Origin: an uncultured Ruminococcus sp.
GTDB taxonomy: Bacteria; Bacillota; Clostridia; Oscillospirales; Ruminococcaceae
Length of the DNA: 64,000 nt
NCBI GenBank assembly: GCA_947176415.1
Contig: CAMWQJ010000004.1
Location: forward strand, 1 to 64,000
Direction: 5' to 3'
Shown: in pieces, positions 18,570 to 28,087 of the stretch
Numbering within the stretch: position 1 is the first letter of the stretch
Layout of the letters: each line of letters opens with the position of its first letter
Translations under genes and position numbers: made by a program
Notes under the pieces: generated by a model
Told to the model about the DNA's origin: nothing
Database searches by the model: none
Seen by the model: only the letters and a program-made list of their open reading frames with translations

Positions 18570-20870
18570 ATGAAGAATAATAATTTCAGAAAAATAAGGT
18601 CGGCACTCGTCAGCAGTGTGCTTGCCGTTTCAGCACTTGCTACGCCTATGTCAACTTCGGTTATCATGAATGCTTCGGCAGCTAATGATAATTATGCAAA
18701 ACTTTTGCAGTATTCGCTTTATTTCTATGACGCTAATATGTGCGGAACAGAAGTCGGCGAAAACGGCGCACTTACATGGCGTGACGACTGTCACACTCAG
18801 GACGAAGTTACAGGCGGTTTCCACGATGCAGGCGACCATGTAAAATTCGGACTTCCTGCCGGTTATTCCGCTTCAACTCTCGGCTGGAGCTACTACGAGT
18901 TCAAGGATTCTTTCGATTCTCTCGGACAGACTGCACATCTTAAAACTATCACTGATTATTTCGCAAAGTTTTTCAGGGACAGTACAACACTTAGCGGTGA
19001 TACAGTAACAAACTTCGTTTATCAGATTGGCGACGGCGGTGCAGACCATGCAGAATGGTGTGCTCCCGAAGACCAAGGACCTGCAAGCCGTAAGACTTTC
19101 AGTACATCGTCGGGTGCAAGCGATATTGCCGCTGAATACGCTGCTTCGCTTGCTGTAAACTATGTAAACTTCGGAAACGAAGAGGATTTGAAATATGCAA
19201 AGGCTCTTTTTGATTTCTCAACAAAGTACAATCAGAAAGCAACCGACGGCACGGGCGGTTTCTATGATTCATGGGACTACTACGATGACCAGGCATGGGC
19301 AGCAGGCTGGCTCTACCGTGCAACAAACGACAACAAGTATAAGGATTTCCTCAGCACTTACATGAATTCAAACAATAAAGGCTCGTCGGGTATGGACGGC
19401 TGTCAGTGGGGTATATACTCAACAATGAGCTGGAATAATGTCAGCATGGGTGCGGGTATTCTCTATGCCGAAATAACCAATGACTCTGCCGACTGGAAAA
19501 AAGTAACCGACTACCTTAACAGCAAGGGCGGAAATTCCAACGATTATTATTTTGAACTTATGTGGGGAAGTGCAAGATACAACACCGCACAGCAAATGGC
19601 TGCACTTGTTGCAAGCAAGTACGGTGCAGCAAATTACAACGAATGGGCTAAAGGTCAGATGGACTACATCATAGGCAACAAGGGTGTAGGAAGTGCGCCG
19701 GCAAGGAGCTTTGTTGTAGGATTTGACAGCAATTCTCCGAAAAATCCGCATCATCGTGCCGCTTCAGGTTACAAGAGTTTTGACGAAATGGGCGATAATC
19801 AGCAGACGAGTCCAAACGGTCACGTTCTTGTCGGTGCGTTGGTAGGTGGTCCTATTTCTGCAGACGGAAGTTACGGCGATACTCTCAAGGACTATGAGGC
19901 TAACGAAGTAACACTTGACTACAATGCAACACTTGTCGGTGCTTCGGCTGGTCTTTACTCCGTTTACAAGACGGGTACTGTCGAATCTTCAATAGAGGGC
20001 GTGGGCAGTGTTCAGCAGGGTACTGTTACTGCACCGTCTCAGCAGACAACAACCACTACCACAACAGTAGTAACAAACAATCCGAATAATAACACAACAA
20101 CTACTACAACAACATCACAGAATCCCGTTACTCCGTCAGGTCCTGCAATGTATACCATATCTCCTAACAAGTCGGTTGTATATGACCAGAATGCAAAGGA
20201 TAAAATGGTAGGATTCAGCTGGTCGCAGTTCAACATACCTTCAACTGAAAAGGTAAAGAAAGTTGAAGTTACAATTTCTGCAAACGGCAATATCGGCAAA
20301 TGGCAGGGCGCTTTCGGTTCTTCAACAAGTGTTGCTCCTGACTACTGGGCTCAGGGTGAAGACATGGAGCAGACTATAAACGGCAACAAGGGTACAGTTG
20401 TGTGGGAAGTTCCCTCATCTGTTGCTGATATAATTCAATATCAGTACGGCGGAGAAGTTAAATTCGGTACATGGTGGGTTGACTGCGGTAACTTCACTAT
20501 CGAGGAAATAAAAGTCTACACCGACGGAACTTCTTCACAGACTCAAACTACAAAAACAACTACTACCACAACAACAACTACTACAACTACTACAACAACG
20601 CAGTGGAATCAGCCCTCAGGCAATGTAAACTACGGCGATGCCGACGAGGACGGAAAAATAAGCATTAATGACACTGTACTTATCATGCAGTCAACTGCAA
20701 ATCCCGACAAGTATCATCTTACGGAGCAGGGCAGAAAGAATGCCGATGTTGTTGACGGCGACGGCGTAACGAATACTGACGCACTCGCTATACAGTACAT
20801 TGAGTCAAGAACTCTGTCGCAGAGCGAATTTCCGATTACTTCGGCAAGACTTGATCAGCTCGGTCAATAA
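18570..20870 (+). CDS. Cellulosomal GH9 glycoside hydrolase (GH9, Thr linker, putative CBM, Thr linker, dockerin)
   Basis: 'GGFHDAGDHVKFGLPAGYSASTLGWSYYEF', 'NPHHRAASGY', 'ANEVTLDYNATLVGA'; beta-sandwich-like region 'MYTISPNKSVVYDQ...'; dockerin. Confidence 0.95.
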   Translation: MKNNNFRKIRSALVSSVLAVSALATPMSTSVIMNASAANDNYAKLLQYSLYFYDANMCGTEVGENGALTWRDDCHTQDEVTGGFHDAGDHVKFGLPAGYSASTLGWSYYEFKDSFDSLGQTAHLKTITDYFAKFFRDSTTLSGDTVTNFVYQIGDGGADHAEWCAPEDQGPASRKTFSTSSGASDIAAEYAASLAVNYVNFGNEEDLKYAKALFDFSTKYNQKATDGTGGFYDSWDYYDDQAWAAGWLYRATNDNKYKDFLSTYMNSNNKGSSGMDGCQWGIYSTMSWNNVSMGAGILYAEITNDSADWKKVTDYLNSKGGNSNDYYFELMWGSARYNTAQQMAALVASKYGAANYNEWAKGQMDYIIGNKGVGSAPARSFVVGFDSNSPKNPHHRAASGYKSFDEMGDNQQTSPNGHVLVGALVGGPISADGSYGDTLKDYEANEVTLDYNATLVGASAGLYSVYKTGTVESSIEGVGSVQQGTVTAPSQQTTTTTTTVVTNNPNNNTTTTTTTSQNPVTPSGPAMYTISPNKSVVYDQNAKDKMVGFSWSQFNIPSTEKVKKVEVTISANGNIGKWQGAFGSSTSVAPDYWAQGEDMEQTINGNKGTVVWEVPSSVADIIQYQYGGEVKFGTWWVDCGNFTIEEIKVYTDGTSSQTQTTKTTTTTTTTTTTTTTTQWNQPSGNVNYGDADEDGKISINDTVLIMQSTANPDKYHLTEQGRKNADVVDGDGVTNTDALAIQYIESRTLSQSEFPITSARLDQLGQ

Positions 20871-20883
20871 AATATAAAAAAAT

Positions 20884-20917
20884 GACGTGCTTCCAAAAAA
20901 GGCACGTCTTTTTTTTA
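20884..20917 (+). terminator. Rho-independent terminator after GH9
   Basis: gacgtgc / gcacgtc stem followed by T8; A-rich upstream arm could also serve the minus strand. Confidence 0.8.
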
Positions 20918-20932
20918 TTATAAACTTGATTT

Positions 20933-21844
20933 TTATTCCTCGGGTGTGGTCTGAAGTATGGCGTATTCCATGAGAATCAGCGAAGCGTCAACCGAATCAA
21001 TAAAACCGTCATTATTGAAATCGGCGGGTATACGCTGGAAGTCGCTGAAAGTACCGCTGTTGCCTGTTGACATAAGACTATATTCAAGAAGAACGGCGGA
21101 GGAGTCCACGGAGTCGACGAATCCGTCAAAATTGACATCTCCATTGTTATATTTAAATTCTATGCCGTTTTCCTCCGCATATGACTGTGCTTTTGTATCG
21201 GGCAGACCCTTTATCCTGAATCCGCTGACGGCTTCTATTCTGTTGTTGCGTGTGTTATAACGCATACCAAGTGCGTTTTCGCCTATGTCAATCACAGTCG
21301 GCGGAACGAAAATTCCCGAAATCATCGGACAGCCGAAGAATGCTTCTTTTCCTATTATCATTACGGACTCGGGGATATTTATAATTTCAAGCGACGAACA
21401 GGCACTGAAACAATTTTCGGGAATCGTTGCAAGCGAGCAGTCGAGCGAGACTTTTTCAAGGAAAATACAGCCGGTAAAACAGCCTGCTCCCAGATATATA
21501 ACCGTCTCGGGAATTCTTATGCTTTTCAGCATGAGACAGCCGGAAAAAGCATTTTCGCCGATATGCGTTATACTTTCGGGGAGCTTTATATCCGTTATTG
21601 AGGTTTTCCCGAAAAAAGCCTTTTCGCCTATTGTCATTACAGGATAGCCCCCAAGAACTGACGGAACTGTTATATTACTGTCGTTTATATCGCTTTCCGT
21701 TATGGTCGCACTGAAATGCGAGTCAACAGTATAGTAAAAAGTGTTATTGCCTGATTTTTCGCTGAATACTGTTTCCTCCGCATTAGATGTCAGAGGGGAA
21801 AAAAGCATTGACAGGGCTGTGACAAACAAGGGAATTTTTTTCAT
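20933..21844 (-). CDS. BspA-like LRR protein with C-terminal dockerin
   Basis: LRR repeats 'ITHIGENAFSGCLMLKSIRIPETV'; two EF-hand loops 'GDVNFDGFVDSVDSSAVLLEYSL' and 'ADFNNDGFIDSVDASLILMEYAI'. Confidence 0.88.
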   Translation of the reverse strand: MKKIPLFVTALSMLFSPLTSNAEETVFSEKSGNNTFYYTVDSHFSATITESDINDSNITVPSVLGGYPVMTIGEKAFFGKTSITDIKLPESITHIGENAFSGCLMLKSIRIPETVIYLGAGCFTGCIFLEKVSLDCSLATIPENCFSACSSLEIINIPESVMIIGKEAFFGCPMISGIFVPPTVIDIGENALGMRYNTRNNRIEAVSGFRIKGLPDTKAQSYAEENGIEFKYNNGDVNFDGFVDSVDSSAVLLEYSLMSTGNSGTFSDFQRIPADFNNDGFIDSVDASLILMEYAILQTTPEE

Positions 21845-23017
21845 TTAAATCACCTCATTGCGTATTATCTTTCCGTCAATCATGACAAGGACAGGCTCAG
21901 ACATGAGGTCAAGCGGATTTTCTCCTTTCCTGTAAATCTGCAAATCTGCGTCCTTTCCTGATACTATGCTTCCGATACGCTCGCTTATGCCGAGAATTTC
22001 AGCAGGGTTTACAGTAAGATTTTCAAGGGCTTTTTCAAAAGACAGACCGCCTTTTATTGTTGCCTGTGCGGAAAGAGGAAGATACTGAATCGGTATGACT
22101 GTATGGTCTGTACATACAGCCGTCTTTACTCCGTTTTCGTTAAGTATACAGGCATTTTTTAATTCAAGCCCTTTCATTTCAGGCTTGCACCTGTCGCATA
22201 TCACAGGACCGCAGATGACGGGGATTTTTTCTTCCGCTATTATATCAGCTATCTTATATCCCTCCGTACCGTGTATTATTACGGCATCAAGCGAAAATTC
22301 GTTAGCTATCCTCATTGCAGTGCATATATCGTCGGCACGGTGGCAGTGGAAAAAAGCCTTTTGTTTTCTCTCAAGCAGGGGCATTAATGACTCGCATTTT
22401 ATGTCATATTCGGGCGGTTCGCAGTTATCGCTGTCTGAATAATAGCTGTCCATGTCATGAGTATAACGGCGTGATTTATGGAGTCCCTCACGGATTATTG
22501 CCGATACCGCCATGCGTGTAACCGGTGTTTCTGAACGGTTGTTGTAGACGTTTTTCGGATTTTCGCCGAGTGCAAATTTTATACCGACGGTTTTAATCAG
22601 CATATCGTCAGCCCTCCGACCTGCCGTCTTTATCGCACATATCTCACCGCCACACGCATTTGCACTTCCAGGGCTTGAAGCAACGGCTGTTATTCCCCTC
22701 ATTCTCGCTTCTTCAAAGCACCTGTCAAAAGGATTTATGCCGTCTATTGCCCTCATCTGCGGAGTGAAAGGGTCGGTGGATTCGTTGCAGTCGTCCCCTT
22801 CAAAGTCAAGGCTGTCTTCAATTATTCCGAGGTGGGTATGTGCGTCAATAAACCCAGGGTAAACCGTTTTTCCGTCTGCATTAATGTCGTCGGACTTTAT
22901 TTTTTCGGGAACGCCCACGCCGACGGCGGAAATTCTGTTTTTCTTTATTTCAATCCAGCCTTCAGGGATTATCCCCTGTTTGTCCATTGTAAATATCTCA
23001 GCATTGTAAATTAACAT
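21845..23017 (-). CDS. Amidohydrolase family protein (imidazolonepropionase-like)
   Basis: 'GKTVYPGFIDAHTHLGI', 'VKTAVCTDHTVIPIQYL', 'NPAEILGISERIGSIVSGKDADL'; start reassigned to MLIYNAE. Confidence 0.85.
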   Translation of the reverse strand: MLIYNAEIFTMDKQGIIPEGWIEIKKNRISAVGVGVPEKIKSDDINADGKTVYPGFIDAHTHLGIIEDSLDFEGDDCNESTDPFTPQMRAIDGINPFDRCFEEARMRGITAVASSPGSANACGGEICAIKTAGRRADDMLIKTVGIKFALGENPKNVYNNRSETPVTRMAVSAIIREGLHKSRRYTHDMDSYYSDSDNCEPPEYDIKCESLMPLLERKQKAFFHCHRADDICTAMRIANEFSLDAVIIHGTEGYKIADIIAEEKIPVICGPVICDRCKPEMKGLELKNACILNENGVKTAVCTDHTVIPIQYLPLSAQATIKGGLSFEKALENLTVNPAEILGISERIGSIVSGKDADLQIYRKGENPLDLMSEPVLVMIDGKIIRNEVI

Positions 23018-23018
23018 A

Positions 23019-23528
23019 TTATCTCCGTTCTGTTTTGAGCTTATCACAGATTTCGTCCGCTATTTCGGGCGGAGTTCCGCACGCTTTTATGCGGATTGTA
23101 GAGTTTTTCAAATAAATTTCATGTCTCCTGTTATAGATTTCCTCAAGCTGTTCTTTAGTATTGTTCACAACAAGCGGTCGGTTGGTATCGTCTTTAATCC
23201 TTTTATAGCATTCCTCAAAAGGCACATCAAGATATATAATCTCGCTGTTGCCTGAGTTTTTTACCCTCCCGGCTGTAACGCTGTTCTGCATAGCTCCGCC
23301 ACCGCACGAAACAACCGCTTTTTTTCCGCAAAGCGATACAACGGTTTCAGCCTCGGTCTCTCTGAAATAGGCTTCTCCTTTTTCAGAGAATATCTCAGGT
23401 ATCGTCATGCCCTCGCTTTTAACTATCATTTCGTCCGTGTCGCAGAATCCGCACCCGGATTTTCTGGCAAGAATCTGTCCGACGGTGGATTTTCCGCAAC
23501 CCATGAATCCGCAGAGAAACACAGTCAT
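23019..23528 (-). CDS. aroK: Shikimate kinase
   Basis: 'FLCGFMGCGKSTVGQILARKSGCGFCDTDEMI', 'CGGGAM', 'NRPLV'. Confidence 0.94.
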   Translation of the reverse strand: MTVFLCGFMGCGKSTVGQILARKSGCGFCDTDEMIVKSEGMTIPEIFSEKGEAYFRETEAETVVSLCGKKAVVSCGGGAMQNSVTAGRVKNSGNSEIIYLDVPFEECYKRIKDDTNRPLVVNNTKEQLEEIYNRRHEIYLKNSTIRIKACGTPPEIADEICDKLKTERR

Positions 23529-24160
23529 TTTAAAACCTCCTCTTTATACTCGATAAGCATATCGAAAACTTCATTACATTCCTTTTCATCGGCAATTTTA
23601 ATATAAGTTTCTATATTACGCTTTGTTATGAATTTTTCCGACCTGATAAATTTTTCCATAATTTCAGAAGCATTTTTAATATCTCTGTATTTCAGAAAAA
23701 AATTATATTTATTATTTTTTATAATCTCATCTGTAAGGAATATAAAAAACTTCCTGAAATTCTTTTTTATATACGCTGTTGTAACATCGTCGCCGTCATT
23801 CAAATAAATCTGTAAGATAACGGGATATTTAAATTCATGTGACAAAACATGGGAATAGTCTTTGTCACGTATCATTTCAATGACATTACGGATACAATCA
23901 TAATATCCGTTACAATTGAATTTAACACCACGGTACGTTATATATGATGTTGCCGTTGTAGACAGGTATTTTCCTTTAAAAGCTGTATGGTCTATAAATT
24001 CCACACTGTCCGCAAGTATGACATGATTTATATTATATTCCCTGAAAACACCGTAAAATATATATTTTACGCCGTCAGGAACTATAATTTCATCTATTCT
24101 TTTATCATCGTTGTAATAAGCTGTTAAAGTGCCATCTTCACTTATTTCAAACTTTTCCAT
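23525..24160 (-). CDS. Unknown protein, N-terminal LRR_5-like segment and helical C-terminus
   Basis: 'RIDEIIVPDGVKYIFYGVFREYNINHVILADSVEFIDHTAFKG'; overlaps neighbouring aro genes by 1-4 nt. Confidence 0.6.
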   Translation of the reverse strand: MEKFEISEDGTLTAYYNDDKRIDEIIVPDGVKYIFYGVFREYNINHVILADSVEFIDHTAFKGKYLSTTATSYITYRGVKFNCNGYYDCIRNVIEMIRDKDYSHVLSHEFKYPVILQIYLNDGDDVTTAYIKKNFRKFFIFLTDEIIKNNKYNFFLKYRDIKNASEIMEKFIRSEKFITKRNIETYIKIADEKECNEVFDMLIEYKEEVLK

Positions 24161-24996
24161 TACTTGTTCATGGCGTTTACAGAATCTTCAACGGCTTTTA
24201 TAATCACGTCAATATCTTCTGTCCTGAACTTACCGCCATACCATATTTCATGTGCCTTTACAGCCTGATACACGAGCATTGACGCTCCGCCTACAGCTGT
24301 TTTTCCGTGAGAACGTGCCTTTTTCATGAAAAGTGTTTCCGTCGGATTATAGATTACATCGAAGAATGAAGAGCTTTTTTCGATAACGCTGTCAGCCACT
24401 GCACAGGCATCTGTTTTCGGATACATTCCGACGGGTGTGGCGTTGATAAGCAGGTCGAATCCCTCGTCAAGAGTCGCAATATCGGCAATCCTTACGGAAG
24501 CGTTGTCGCACTTTTCGAGAATTTCAGCCATGAGAATCTGGGCATTCTTAACGTCCTGCGGAATTACGGCAAGCGTTATGTTTCCGCCGTGGAGTGCCGT
24601 TTCAATGGCTATCATTCTTCCTACACCGCCACAGCCGAGTATGCCGACTTTTTGGCTTATCGGGAGAAGTTCGGCAGACATTAAAAAGCCGTCGCAGTCG
24701 GTATTATAGCCGACGAGTTTTCCGCCGTCATTCTGTATGCAGTTTACGGAATTATATCTTTTTGCACTGTCTGCGAGTTCGTTCATAAAGGGAATAACCG
24801 TCTGCTTATGCGGAATTGTGACATTCATTCCGTTATAGCCTTTTATGATGTCAAGGCTTTCGGGTAGTTTTTCGGGTGCGATGTCAACGAGTTCATACGA
24901 AAAGTCAGTAATTCCGCTGAGTGCAAAAAGTCTTTCGTGGATAAGAGGGGACATTGTATGTCCGAGGGGATGACCTGTCAAAGCGTATCTGTTCAT
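24160..24996 (-). CDS. aroE: Shikimate dehydrogenase
   Basis: 'ALTGHPLGHTMSPLIHERLF', 'NVTIPHKQTVIPFMNE', 'GCGGVGRMIAIE'; start reassigned to MNRYALTG. Confidence 0.95.
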   Translation of the reverse strand: MNRYALTGHPLGHTMSPLIHERLFALSGITDFSYELVDIAPEKLPESLDIIKGYNGMNVTIPHKQTVIPFMNELADSAKRYNSVNCIQNDGGKLVGYNTDCDGFLMSAELLPISQKVGILGCGGVGRMIAIETALHGGNITLAVIPQDVKNAQILMAEILEKCDNASVRIADIATLDEGFDLLINATPVGMYPKTDACAVADSVIEKSSSFFDVIYNPTETLFMKKARSHGKTAVGGASMLVYQAVKAHEIWYGGKFRTEDIDVIIKAVEDSVNAMNK

Positions 24997-25012
24997 TTTT
25001 ATAATCTCCTTT

Positions 25013-25912
25013 TTATAAGTTTTCAACTGCCGACGGGCTGTCAATATTTACCGTTGCAACGTCTTTCAAAGTCTTTTTAACAAGTCCTGTCAGGGTTTTT
25101 CCTGCTCCGAACTCGACGAATTTATCCGCACCGTCTTTATACATTGCGGAGAGTTCGGAAGTGAATTTTACAGGCGATACAATGTGTTTTGCGAGAAGTC
25201 CAGCCATATCCGAAAAGTCTGTCAGTTCTCCGCCCGTGACGTTTGAATAATATTTAACCTGCGGTGCTTTGAAAGTAATTGTCTTTGCGGTTTCGTAGAA
25301 TTTCTCCGAAGCTGTACGCATTAATTCGGAGTGAAAAGCTCCTGCAACGTTAAGCGGTACTACTCTTGCTTTCATTTCTTTGAAAATCTCCGTTACTTCT
25401 GCTACGCCTTCGGGAGTTCCTGCAATTACAGTCTGCACAGTCGAGTTATAATTTACAGCCGAAACATACGCCTTTGCGTTGTTGCAGACTTCTTCTACCT
25501 TTTCGGGAGCTATCTTCATTATCGCCGACATTGCCCCCTTGTGTTCACGTGCGGATTCGTCCATAGCCTCGGAACGTGCCTTTATAAGTCTGAATGCGTC
25601 CTCAAGCGTTACCATTCCCGAGGCAACAAGTGAAGCATATTCGCCGAGTGAATGCCCTGCCACGCCGTCAAATGTAAAGCCTTTTTCCTTTGCACATTCA
25701 AGTGCCATAAGCGAGTGTGCCATTATGGCGGGCTGTGCGTTTATCGTAAGGGAAAGTTCTTCAGTCGGCATTTCAGAAAGCATATATACAAGGTCTCTTC
25801 CGAGAACTTCCGAGCCTGTTTCTGCTATTTTTAATGCGGAGGGAATCGTAAGGAAATCTTTTCCCATTCCTGAAGTCTGTGAACCCTGTCCCGAAAACAG
25901 TGCAATTGTCAT
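25013..25912 (-). CDS. fabD: Malonyl-CoA:ACP transacylase
   Basis: 'LFSGQGSQTSGMGKDF', 'GHSLGEYASLVASG', 'GAFHSELM'. Confidence 0.95.
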   Translation of the reverse strand: MTIALFSGQGSQTSGMGKDFLTIPSALKIAETGSEVLGRDLVYMLSEMPTEELSLTINAQPAIMAHSLMALECAKEKGFTFDGVAGHSLGEYASLVASGMVTLEDAFRLIKARSEAMDESAREHKGAMSAIMKIAPEKVEEVCNNAKAYVSAVNYNSTVQTVIAGTPEGVAEVTEIFKEMKARVVPLNVAGAFHSELMRTASEKFYETAKTITFKAPQVKYYSNVTGGELTDFSDMAGLLAKHIVSPVKFTSELSAMYKDGADKFVEFGAGKTLTGLVKKTLKDVATVNIDSPSAVENL

Positions 25913-26058
25913 AATAAATAACTTCCTTTCTGTATGTTATATACAAATCATTGGCAAAAATAACCTGTTTAGTCCGTGTTTGTTTGTGACAAATGACGAT
26001 ATTTTATTAATGCTTTGTAATATCGTTGCAAAAAAACCGGAAATGATTTAAAATATAT

Positions 26059-26082
26059 ATTGTACTTTATTTATTGTACAAT
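26059..26082. promoter_or_regulatory. Candidate operator palindrome in fabD/fabH divergent intergenic region
   Basis: ATTGTAC-TTTATTTATT-GTACAAT (perfect 7-10-7 inverted repeat). Confidence 0.5.
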
Positions 26083-26152
26083 AATACTATAACATAATTT
26101 TACGGATTTTACAACCGTTATTTTATATTTTATTTTGAAGGAGTGCAGAGTA

Positions 26153-27139
26153 ATGGGTATAAATATTCTCGGACTTGGAAAGTATGTTCCTGAACAGGTT
26201 CTTACAAATGACGACTTTAAACGCTTCATTGATACTGATGACGAATGGATAAGAACGAGGACAGGAATATGTGAGAGACATATGGCTGGCTGGGAGCCTA
26301 CATGGTATATGGGTAAAGAGGCTTCTCTTGTGGCTATAAAAAAGGCGGGAATTTCGCCCGAAGATATAGGTCTTGTGATTTCATGCACGGCGACTTCCGA
26401 TTTTCATACGCCGAGTATGGCAAGCGTTATACAGCATGAGACAGGTGCTGTAAATGCCTGTGCCTTTGATATAAATGCTGCGTGTACCGGCTTTATATAT
26501 GGTCTTGATACCGCAAGACGTTTTCTTGAGACAGACGAAAGTATGAAATATGCACTTGTTGTTGCCAACGAGTCTCTTTCAAGATTCGTTGACTTCAAAG
26601 ACAGAGCGTCGTGCATACTTTTCGGTGACGGTGCTTGTGCGTGTGTTATAGAAAAAAGTGACAAGCTTTTTGCATCTCATCTTGCTTCGGACGGAAGCGG
26701 TGCGGGCTATCTCTGTGCGAGGGCTCTGGACGTTGCACCTGAAGTTAAAATTGATAAGGACTTTGATGACGGATTCACGAAAAACCCTCTTCACAAACTT
26801 TATCAGAACGGCAAGGAAGTATATAAATTTGCTGTAAATGCTCTGCCTGAGTCTTTCGAGAGAATTTCAGAAAAGACGGGATTAACAAAAGATGAGATAG
26901 ACTGGTTTATACCTCATCAGGCTAATATCAGGATAATAGAGACAGCCTCTAAAAAACTCGGCGTATTAATGGATAAGTTTATTGTTACAATAGACCATTA
27001 CGGAAATACATCAAGTGCATCAATACCGCTTGCACTGGAAGAATCCGTAGAAAAGGGCATAATAAAGCGTGGACAGAAAATAGCCCTTATCGGATTCGGT
27101 GCAGGTCTGACATACGGCGGTATTGTGCTTGAATATTAA
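26153..27139 (+). CDS. fabH: 3-oxoacyl-ACP synthase III
   Basis: 'DIGLVISCTATSDFHTPS', 'AFDINAACTGFIYGL', 'IPHQANIRI', 'DHYGNTSSASIPLAL'; start reassigned to MGINILGLG. Confidence 0.95.
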   Translation: MGINILGLGKYVPEQVLTNDDFKRFIDTDDEWIRTRTGICERHMAGWEPTWYMGKEASLVAIKKAGISPEDIGLVISCTATSDFHTPSMASVIQHETGAVNACAFDINAACTGFIYGLDTARRFLETDESMKYALVVANESLSRFVDFKDRASCILFGDGACACVIEKSDKLFASHLASDGSGAGYLCARALDVAPEVKIDKDFDDGFTKNPLHKLYQNGKEVYKFAVNALPESFERISEKTGLTKDEIDWFIPHQANIRIIETASKKLGVLMDKFIVTIDHYGNTSSASIPLALEESVEKGIIKRGQKIALIGFGAGLTYGGIVLEY

Positions 27140-27160
27140 AACAAAGGAGTTAAACAGAAT

Positions 27161-28087
27161 ATGAAAACAAGATTAACCGAACTTCTCGGCTGTAAGTACC
27201 CTGTCATACAGGGCGGTATGGCATGGGTGGCAGAAAATACACTTGCTTCTGCTGTATCGAATGCAGGGGGTGTAGGTCTTATCGCAGGCGGAAATGCTCC
27301 GATAGACTATCTCCGTGAACAGATAAGACTTTGCAAGGAAAAGACTAACAAGCCTTTTGGTGTAAATATAATGCTTATGAGTGACAATGCCGACGACCTC
27401 GCACAGCTTGTCATCGACGAGGGGGTTTCCGTTGTTACGACGGGTGCAGGCAATCCCGGAAAGTATATGTCTGCATGGAAAGAGGCAGGCGTTAAAGTAA
27501 TACCTGTTGTACCAGGTGTTGCACTTGCAAAGCGTATGGAAAGAGCAGGTGCGGACGCTGTTGTTGCGGAGGGTACGGAATCGGGCGGACATATCGGCGA
27601 AAATACAACAATGTGCCTTGTACCGCAGGTTGTTGACGCTGTTTCAATACCTGTAATTGCTGCGGGTGGTATTGCTGACGGTCGTGGAATGGCTGCTTCT
27701 TTCATGCTCGGTGCGGAGGGCGTACAGATTGGTACACGTTTTCTTGCCTCGGAAGAATGTCAGATTCATCAGACTTTCAAAGACCTTGTTATAAAAGCAA
27801 AAGATACTGATAATATCGTTACAGGTCGTTATACAGGTCACCCGTGCAGAAATATCAAGACAAAGTTCGCAAGAAAACTTGCCAACGGTGAAAAAGACGG
27901 CTCGCTTACTCCCGATGAGTTCGAAAAGCTAACAGTAGGAGCGTTGAGACGTGCTGTTGTGGACGGCGATGTTGAAAATGGTTCTTTCCTCTGCGGGGCT
28001 ATTGCAGGCATGGTAAACGAAATAAAACCCTGTAAGGAAATCGTTGATGAGATTGTGGCACAGGCTGAAAAGCTCCTTAAAATATGA
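27161..28087 (+). CDS. fabK: Enoyl-ACP reductase II (FMN)
   Basis: 'YPVIQGGMAWVAENTLASAVSNAGGVGLIAGGNAP', 'EGTESGGHIGE', 'IAAGGIADGRGMAASFMLGAEGVQIGTRF'. Confidence 0.94.
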   Translation: MKTRLTELLGCKYPVIQGGMAWVAENTLASAVSNAGGVGLIAGGNAPIDYLREQIRLCKEKTNKPFGVNIMLMSDNADDLAQLVIDEGVSVVTTGAGNPGKYMSAWKEAGVKVIPVVPGVALAKRMERAGADAVVAEGTESGGHIGENTTMCLVPQVVDAVSIPVIAAGGIADGRGMAASFMLGAEGVQIGTRFLASEECQIHQTFKDLVIKAKDTDNIVTGRYTGHPCRNIKTKFARKLANGEKDGSLTPDEFEKLTVGALRRAVVDGDVENGSFLCGAIAGMVNEIKPCKEIVDEIVAQAEKLLKI

